Assembly: GCF_014642835.1 (NCBI RefSeq)
Contig: NZ_BMJA01000003.1
Span: 15,682-79,681, forward strand
DNA length: 64,000 nt
Direction: 5' to 3'
Origin: Dyella nitratireducens
GTDB lineage: Bacteria > Pseudomonadota > Gammaproteobacteria > Xanthomonadales > Rhodanobacteraceae
Shown: one piece after another, positions 58,787 through 64,000 of the stretch
How positions within the stretch are numbered: the stretch's first letter is position 1
Layout of the letters: every line of letters begins with the position of its first letter
The notes under the pieces: generated by a model
Database searches by the model: none
Seen by the model: the letters and a program-made list of their open reading frames with translations, nothing else
What the model was told of the DNA's origin: nothing
Position numbers and translations under genes: made by a program

Positions 58787-60197
58787 GCAGGCTCTCCTGC
58801 ACGTTTTGCACAAGCGGTCCGAGGAAGTAGCCGATCACGCGCCGCCTTCCAGTGGTGATTTCCGCGTTGACGGCCATGCCAGGTGTCAATGTCACCCAGC
58901 GCGAGTCTATCCACATACGATCGCTCGGCAGATGCACGTAAGCGACAAACACGGAACCGCGCTTCTTGTCCTGGGCTGCATCGTTCGACAGCTCCGCCAC
59001 GGTACCTGTCAAATAGCCATAACGCGTATAGGGAAAGGCGGCAATTTTTACGACGACCGGCTGTCCTTCGTGCACGAATCCGACGTCGTGGTTTTCGATG
59101 GTTACCTTCGCCATCAGCGTATCGTCTGGCACGATTTCCATGAGCGATTGTGCCGTGGTGACCACTCCACCCAGGGTATGGATGGCCAGTTGCTGGACCG
59201 TTCCGCTCACCGGGGCTTTCAAAGTCAGCAGTGACTGCCGGGTCGTAGTCTTCAGCTCATCGTTCCGGCTCGTGACGTACTCCTGGGTCTGCTTGTCCAG
59301 CTCGAGTTGCTGGTCGCGTAGAAAACCCGAAGTGATTTCAGCCAGGTCCGCCTTCTGTTGAGCGATGGTTGCCTGGAGCTGAGTGGCGTGGCTGCGCTGC
59401 GCATCCAATTCATGAGACTGGTTTTGTGCCGTTTGCTCCCGTTCCAGATAATCCATCTGGGCGACGTCCTTGTTCGCGACCAACGCTCGATAAGCGTCTG
59501 CTTCCTGTCGCGCCAAGGGAGCGGTTGCTTCCAGCTTGGCGATCTCTTGTTGTGTACTAGCCAAGTCGGCTTGCCGCGCAGCCAATTCAGCGCGCGCGTC
59601 CTGACGCTTGTCCACGTAGGCCTGCCACGTCTGCTCGGCCAGGTCGGACGCTTGTTGGCCGTCTAGCGCTGAGGCATCGGGTACCTTGGGCAATGGCGGT
59701 AGTTGGCCCGAAGCCACCGCCTGCAGCAGCACCTGTTCTCTCGCCATAGCCAGCGCGGCACGAATACGGTGATCCCGTGCTGTGGAAGCATCCGCAGCAG
59801 CTTGCTGTGTGTCCAGCTCGATCAAGTCCTGGCCGGCAGCGACCTGCTGACCGTCGTGCACCCGAATGGCCCGCACAACCCCCGTCACAGCGGGCTGCAC
59901 TACCTTCACACTGCTATCGGGAATCAGCTCACCGCTTGCGTTCACGACAATATCGAGCTGGCCAATGATCGCGATCAACAGAACCGTCAGGACCAGGACG
60001 GCGATGACACGCATCATCCAACGGGGCGCCGGATGCAAGGGTGTCTCCATCAGTTCCAGATGGGCGGGCAGGAACGCAGCTTCGTGCGCCTCGCGCGAAG
60101 GTAACGGGTAGGCATTCCGCTCAGCCCAAGCCGCCCGCAGCACGTCACCATAGCGCCGCAATAAGTCCCCTGCCGCTTGCCAAAACAGGCGACTCAT
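58776..60197 (-). CDS. HlyD-family type I secretion membrane fusion protein
   Basis: The 473-residue adaptor links the inner-membrane ABC transporter with TolC. It has a short cytoplasmic N-terminus, one membrane helix (about 62-82), a split biotinyl-lipoyl region (GELIPDSSVKVVQPAVTGVVRAI and LKAPVSGTVQQLAIHTLGGVV), a long periplasmic coiled coil (about 170-330), and a C-terminal beta-barrel. The ATG overlaps the ABC stop in an ATGA. Its length and order of parts match HlyD/LktD-type proteins of type I protein secretion better than those of RND adaptors. Confidence 0.92.
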   Translation of the reverse strand: MSRLFWQAAGDLLRRYGDVLRAAWAERNAYPLPSREAHEAAFLPAHLELMETPLHPAPRWMMRVIAVLVLTVLLIAIIGQLDIVVNASGELIPDSSVKVVQPAVTGVVRAIRVHDGQQVAAGQDLIELDTQQAAADASTARDHRIRAALAMAREQVLLQAVASGQLPPLPKVPDASALDGQQASDLAEQTWQAYVDKRQDARAELAARQADLASTQQEIAKLEATAPLARQEADAYRALVANKDVAQMDYLEREQTAQNQSHELDAQRSHATQLQATIAQQKADLAEITSGFLRDQQLELDKQTQEYVTSRNDELKTTTRQSLLTLKAPVSGTVQQLAIHTLGGVVTTAQSLMEIVPDDTLMAKVTIENHDVGFVHEGQPVVVKIAAFPYTRYGYLTGTVAELSNDAAQDKKRGSVFVAYVHLPSDRMWIDSRWVTLTPGMAVNAEITTGRRRVIGYFLGPLVQNVQESLHER

Positions 60198-62362
60198 GCC
60201 GATGCCATCCCTTGCAAGTTCACCAGATGCGCGTAGTAGCCGGAGCGAGCCATCAGCTCGGCGTGCGTCCCGCGTTCGATAATCTGCCCCTTGTCCAGAG
60301 CCACGATCTCGTGGGCATGACGCACGGCACTCAAGCGGTGGGCGATGATGATGACCGTGCGGCCTGCGCAGATCGCCGCCATGTTGCGTTGAATTACCTG
60401 TTCGGTTTCAACGTCCAGCGCGCTCGTAGCCTCATCGAAAATGAGAATGCGAGGACGCGTGAGCAGAGCCCTGGCTATCGCCAGGCGTTGACGCTGCCCT
60501 CCCGATAAATTGCCGCCGTTTTCTTCCACACGCGTGTCATAACCATCGCGCATGGCGGTGATGAATTCGTGAGCTCCGGCCAGGGTCGCTGCCTGGATGA
60601 CGTCGGCCATCGGCGCTGCGGGATCGGTCAGCGCAATATTTTCACGGATGGAGCGGTTGAACAGACGATTTTCCTGTTGAACCACACCAATTTGTCGACG
60701 CAACCACGCCGGATCGGCGACATTCAAATCCACGCCATCGACACGTACCGTACCGCGCTCTGGCAGGTATAAGCGCTGTAGCAGCTTGGCGACAGTGCTT
60801 TTACCCGAACCTGAGGGGCCGACGATGCCAATGATCTGACCTGGGCGAATCCGTAGATTAACGTGCTTGAGCACCTCTGGCCCATCAGGCTGGTAACGGA
60901 AAGAAACATGCTCGAAGGCAATGTCGCCGCGCACGTCGGGTAAGGACTGCTGCTGCGATGGCACTTCAGTGCGCACGTTGAGTACATCGCCCAGCCGATT
61001 CATGGAAATGCCGACTTGCTGAAAGTCCTGCCACAACTGGGCCAGACGCAAGACGGGAGCAGCGACGCGTTGCGCCATCATGTTGAAGGCAATCAATCCC
61101 CCCACCGAAAGGCGTCCGTTAATAACGAGGTGTGCCCCAAAGAACAGCACACCCACAGTCACCAACTTGCCCACCCATTGGATCAATTGCTGGCCGACGT
61201 TGCCGACCATGCTTGCCCGGAAACCCGCGGCGACATAGGCAGCCAGTTGGGTGTCCCATCGGCGAATAAACTGCGGTTCCACTGCCATGGACTTCACGGT
61301 TTCCATGCCGCCGACCGACTCCACCAGAAACGACTGGCTGTCGGCGCCGCGTGCGAATTTCTCATTCAACCGTTGGCGCAGGATCGGCACCAGGGCAAAT
61401 GAGATCAGCCCATATAGCGGCAACGATAGCGCCACCATGAGAGTGAGCCACACGCTATACACACACATGACGCCAAGAAAGATGAAGGAGAAAAAGACGT
61501 CGATGACCGCGGTCAGTCCCTGGCCGGTGAGGAAGTTGCGGATATTTTCCAGCTCGCGCACCCGCGCCACCGTGTCGCCCACTCGTCGTGCGCCGAAATA
61601 AGGCAGCGGCAAAGCCATCAAGTGACGAAAAAGGCGCGAACCCAGTTCCACGTCGATCCGATTGGTGGTGTGAGCAAACACATAGTTACGCAGACCGGTC
61701 AGCAAGGCCTCAAACAGGCCGCTGGCCAACAAGGCAACGCATATGACGATGAGTGTCGATTCCGCCCGATTAGTAAGGACCTTGTCCATCACCACCTGGA
61801 ACATCAAAGGTGTCACCAGGCCAAACAATTGCAGGATCGCCGAAACGCCTAGTACCTCCAGAAGGATATGCCGATACTTCACCATAGCCGGCAAGAACCA
61901 GGAAAAATCGAACCGCGCCAATTCGCCGGCTAGCGAGGCGCGCGAGGCAAATAGCAATACGCGTCCGTTCGAGCGCGCAACCACCGCATCCAGCGCGTGT
62001 ACCGTAGGCGCCTTGACGCTCGCTTCCTGCACCAGAACAGTTCGGTCTTTGATCGCTGCAATGACGAAGTGCTTGCCTTGCTTGTCCATCACCAGAGCGG
62101 GCAGCGGTAAACGGTCCAGGCGATCGGCGCGCAGAGGCACAGCTCGTGAGCGCAAGCCTAGCGATCGAGCTGCAAGTACGAGATCGCCTTCCTCAAAGAC
62201 GCCACCTTGCAGAGCCGCGTTATGCCGGATTTGGTTCGCTTCTGCTGGGATACCGTGAAATCCAGCGATAAGCAGTAAGAGCGCCAGACCCGGGTCGGGC
62301 TTTACATTCGACGTATCCGCCGTGGCGGGAGCTTCCATGGTCATCATGCGGTGACCAGCCAT
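60194..62362 (-). CDS. HlyB-like type I secretion ABC transporter with C39-like domain
   Basis: A 722-residue permease-ATPase. The N-terminal about 130 residues look like a C39 peptidase-like domain, but no cysteine stands at the nucleophile position (GLALLLLIAGFHGIPAEA), so it should bind substrate without cutting, as in HlyB. Six membrane helices follow (about 150-430). The ATPase shows Walker A GPSGSGKST (about 513-521), signature LSGGQRQR (about 616) and Walker B ILIFDEATSALD. The start is uncertain: ATG at 62362 is used; a TTG at 62392 and ATGs at 62347 and 62344 are alternatives, none with a strong ribosome site. It shares ATGA with hlyD. Confidence 0.9.
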   Translation of the reverse strand: MAGHRMMTMEAPATADTSNVKPDPGLALLLLIAGFHGIPAEANQIRHNAALQGGVFEEGDLVLAARSLGLRSRAVPLRADRLDRLPLPALVMDKQGKHFVIAAIKDRTVLVQEASVKAPTVHALDAVVARSNGRVLLFASRASLAGELARFDFSWFLPAMVKYRHILLEVLGVSAILQLFGLVTPLMFQVVMDKVLTNRAESTLIVICVALLASGLFEALLTGLRNYVFAHTTNRIDVELGSRLFRHLMALPLPYFGARRVGDTVARVRELENIRNFLTGQGLTAVIDVFFSFIFLGVMCVYSVWLTLMVALSLPLYGLISFALVPILRQRLNEKFARGADSQSFLVESVGGMETVKSMAVEPQFIRRWDTQLAAYVAAGFRASMVGNVGQQLIQWVGKLVTVGVLFFGAHLVINGRLSVGGLIAFNMMAQRVAAPVLRLAQLWQDFQQVGISMNRLGDVLNVRTEVPSQQQSLPDVRGDIAFEHVSFRYQPDGPEVLKHVNLRIRPGQIIGIVGPSGSGKSTVAKLLQRLYLPERGTVRVDGVDLNVADPAWLRRQIGVVQQENRLFNRSIRENIALTDPAAPMADVIQAATLAGAHEFITAMRDGYDTRVEENGGNLSGGQRQRLAIARALLTRPRILIFDEATSALDVETEQVIQRNMAAICAGRTVIIIAHRLSAVRHAHEIVALDKGQIIERGTHAELMARSGYYAHLVNLQGMASA

Positions 62363-62456
62363 GCTACGCGAGCTGCCACTGCGACTGAGCAATGCTTCTG
62401 ATGGTATTCACGCGTTTTCTCGGCGAGTTCATTCACCATGTCAATCTTCCTGGCCA

Positions 62457-63731
62457 TTATTGCGCGACACTCGAGGAAAGGATGGCTGCTTCAAAGGCGG
62501 GATGCAGCAGAGCCAATTGCTGACTCAGGCAGCTCTTTCGCAGATCGAAACGTTTCGCCACCGTTTGTTGAGCAGCTTGGCGTAACAAGTCGAGCGAGCC
62601 ACCTGCAAGACAAGCGCTAGACACCGTCTCTGCCAAATCTTGATGGGAAAAGAAATCGACGAGGTGGCCATTGATGCCATCTTCAATGACCTCCTGGACG
62701 GGAGCCGTTCTGGAAGCAACGACGACAGTTCCCATCGCCATGGCCTCCAGGATCGACCACGACAGCACGAATGGATAAGTCAGGTAGACGTGGACGCTGG
62801 AGACCTGAAGCACACGCAGATACTGGGCATAGGAAACGCGACCCAGGAAATGCACGTGTGACAGATCCAAACGCGCGCCTACTTCATTCAGCATCAGTTC
62901 GCGGTAAGTCCCGCCTTGAGCGGGCTTTTTGCTGTAAGAAACATCGTCGCCGCCCACCATCACGACGTGCGCATTCGGCACTGCTTTGAGGATAGCCGGC
63001 AACGCACGCATAAATACGTGGAACCCTCGATAGGGTTCGAGATTTCGGGCGACATAGGTGATGACCGGCGTGTGCCGATCCAGGCGCAGCAAGGATTGCG
63101 GTAACACAAGTTCGGCAGCCGGATCGGGATGTACAGCGTCGAGATCGATACCATCGTGGATCACCGAAATCGATCTGCGCAGCAGGTCCGGATAGCGTGA
63201 TCGCTGCCAAACCGTGGGACTGATGCCCGCATCCGCATCAATCAGGCTGGCCAGCTGAGTCATGTTGTCGGTGCGAACCCGATAAGTATCCGTGACGTCG
63301 GCTTGAAATTCGGGATCGAAACCAATGTCCTGCCCTTCCCGATTGAAGTAGAACTCGCAGTAATTGATGACTCGCGCTTCAGGAAATACATCTCTCACGT
63401 GCAGCATATCACCCCATCCCGGATGACCGTAAATCACGTCCGGCCGAAAACCCGTGCTGCGCAGACTCTGCAAACACAACGCGACTGCGCGCCCTCTGCG
63501 CATGGCATTCGCCGTAGTCCACAACTCCGGCGGCAATTGGTTACCGGGTATATCGGTCATTTCATAGACGTGGAATCTCACTCCTGGCACGGCGCGCGGG
63601 AAGTGAGCGAGAACGCGACGCTTCTCGCCTATGACGACAACTTCAAACTCTTGGCTCTGCGCGCAATGAGCCAGAAGATGCTTGAACTGCCCGGGTGCAT
63701 TCTGATGAATGAAGATGATTCGGCAAGGCAT
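62457..63731 (-). CDS. GT4-type glycosyltransferase B
   Basis: A 424-residue glycosyltransferase with the same two-domain plan as the enzyme at 56003-57250: MPCRIIFIHQNAPGQFKHLL at the start, ARNLEPYRGFHVFMRALPAILK and GGDDVSYSKK in the C-terminal half, and a donor-site EAMAMGTVVVASRTAPVQEVIEDG. By eye the two share about half their residues. Having paralogues at both ends of one secretion operon suggests two successive sugar transfers. The ribosome site before the ATG is weak. No signal peptide; it should act in the cytoplasm before export. Confidence 0.88.
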   Translation of the reverse strand: MPCRIIFIHQNAPGQFKHLLAHCAQSQEFEVVVIGEKRRVLAHFPRAVPGVRFHVYEMTDIPGNQLPPELWTTANAMRRGRAVALCLQSLRSTGFRPDVIYGHPGWGDMLHVRDVFPEARVINYCEFYFNREGQDIGFDPEFQADVTDTYRVRTDNMTQLASLIDADAGISPTVWQRSRYPDLLRRSISVIHDGIDLDAVHPDPAAELVLPQSLLRLDRHTPVITYVARNLEPYRGFHVFMRALPAILKAVPNAHVVMVGGDDVSYSKKPAQGGTYRELMLNEVGARLDLSHVHFLGRVSYAQYLRVLQVSSVHVYLTYPFVLSWSILEAMAMGTVVVASRTAPVQEVIEDGINGHLVDFFSHQDLAETVSSACLAGGSLDLLRQAAQQTVAKRFDLRKSCLSQQLALLHPAFEAAILSSSVAQ

Positions 63732-63751
63732 GTGTAACGAACGCCGTGAAC

Positions 63752-63877
63752 TTAATTCGCAAGATGAATATCGCCGCCGTTACGGTAGTGACGCAGAGCT
63801 TTGACGCTGACGGCCTGGCGGACTCCAAGCGCGAGGCTTGCAAAGTCCACCAAATCCCCCTTGATCGGCAAATCCAC
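63752..63877 (-). CDS. Possible 41-aa protein upstream of glycosyltransferase B
   Basis: A GTG-started frame of 41 codons has AGGGGA seven bases upstream and ends 21 bases before the glycosyltransferase gene. The product (VDLPIKGDLVDFASLALGVRQAV...HYRNGGDIHLAN) has balanced, protein-like composition and no known family. An in-frame stop just upstream rules out its being the simple end of a longer frame. It could be a real small protein, possibly a secreted peptide, or the frameshifted tail of a gene lying beyond the window edge. Confidence 0.35.
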   Translation of the reverse strand: MDLPIKGDLVDFASLALGVRQAVSVKALRHYRNGGDIHLAN

Positions 63878-64000
63878 GCGTTATTCCCCTGGGCGAGGAG
63901 TGACTCGATCGAACACTATGCCGCTACGTGTAGCATGAGTCCGTCCTCGACTTTGTGCGTGATTGATAGCGCTGCGTCTGCCGCCAAACTGGTGCCGCTG

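Noticed and set aside
1-64000. CRISPR arrays, tRNA/rRNA genes, prophage or integrase genes
   Set aside because: No regularly spaced short repeats, cloverleaf-like tRNA sequences, rRNA segments or phage proteins were recognised on reading both strands.

Overview
The window is GC-rich bacterial DNA, most likely from a gammaproteobacterium of the Xanthomonadales (Dyella/Luteibacter/Frateuria-like). This placement is inferred from gene content and from a hairpin repeat family with a CCCCACCCCAACCCTCCCCT core; no rRNA or housekeeping marker is present to prove it. No tRNA, rRNA, CRISPR array or complete insertion sequence was recognised.

Left part (1-11,750): small stress, redox and detoxification genes. 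These are a universal stress protein behind a perfect FNR/ANR-type box, methionine sulfoxide reductase B, a Nu-class-like glutathione S-transferase, an AhpD/CMD-family protein, two almost identical nitroreductases in opposite orientation, an AraC regulator, a DUF3788-like protein, a secreted cupin, a MocR/PdxR-type regulator divergent from a quinone-oxidoreductase-like gene, an AzoR-like flavoprotein and a GNAT acetyltransferase. The nitroreductase-ahpD pair has been duplicated in inverted orientation and the second ahpD has decayed to a 32-codon remnant.

Centre (11,770-54,500, all on the minus strand): a biosynthetic gene cluster. In transcription order it reads mbtH, a fused AT-AT-PfaD protein, one reading frame of about 11,930 codons encoding a trans-AT polyketide synthase fused to a non-ribosomal peptide synthetase, a cytochrome P450, and a MATE exporter. 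The giant protein carries seven PKS modules without integral acyltransferases, three NRPS modules whose pocket residues read as Val, Ser and Asn, and a terminal thioesterase. The expected product is a largely unmethylated, partly unsaturated acyl chain joined to Val-Ser-Asn, released as acid or macrocycle, trimmed by the P450 and exported by the MATE pump.

Right part (55,033-63,877, minus strand): a tight run with overlapping genes encoding a GT4-type glycosyltransferase, a HlyB-like ABC transporter with a cysteine-less N-terminal domain, HlyD, TolC, a second GT4-type glycosyltransferase and a PhyH-like dioxygenase. A 41-codon frame precedes it. It lies directly upstream of the PKS/NRPS operon, separated by about 530 bases containing AT-rich blocks that probably hold the biosynthetic promoter. 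Whether this operon tailors and exports the polyketide-peptide or serves another secreted substrate cannot be decided from sequence. No phosphopantetheinyl transferase and no dedicated cluster regulator are visible in the window.
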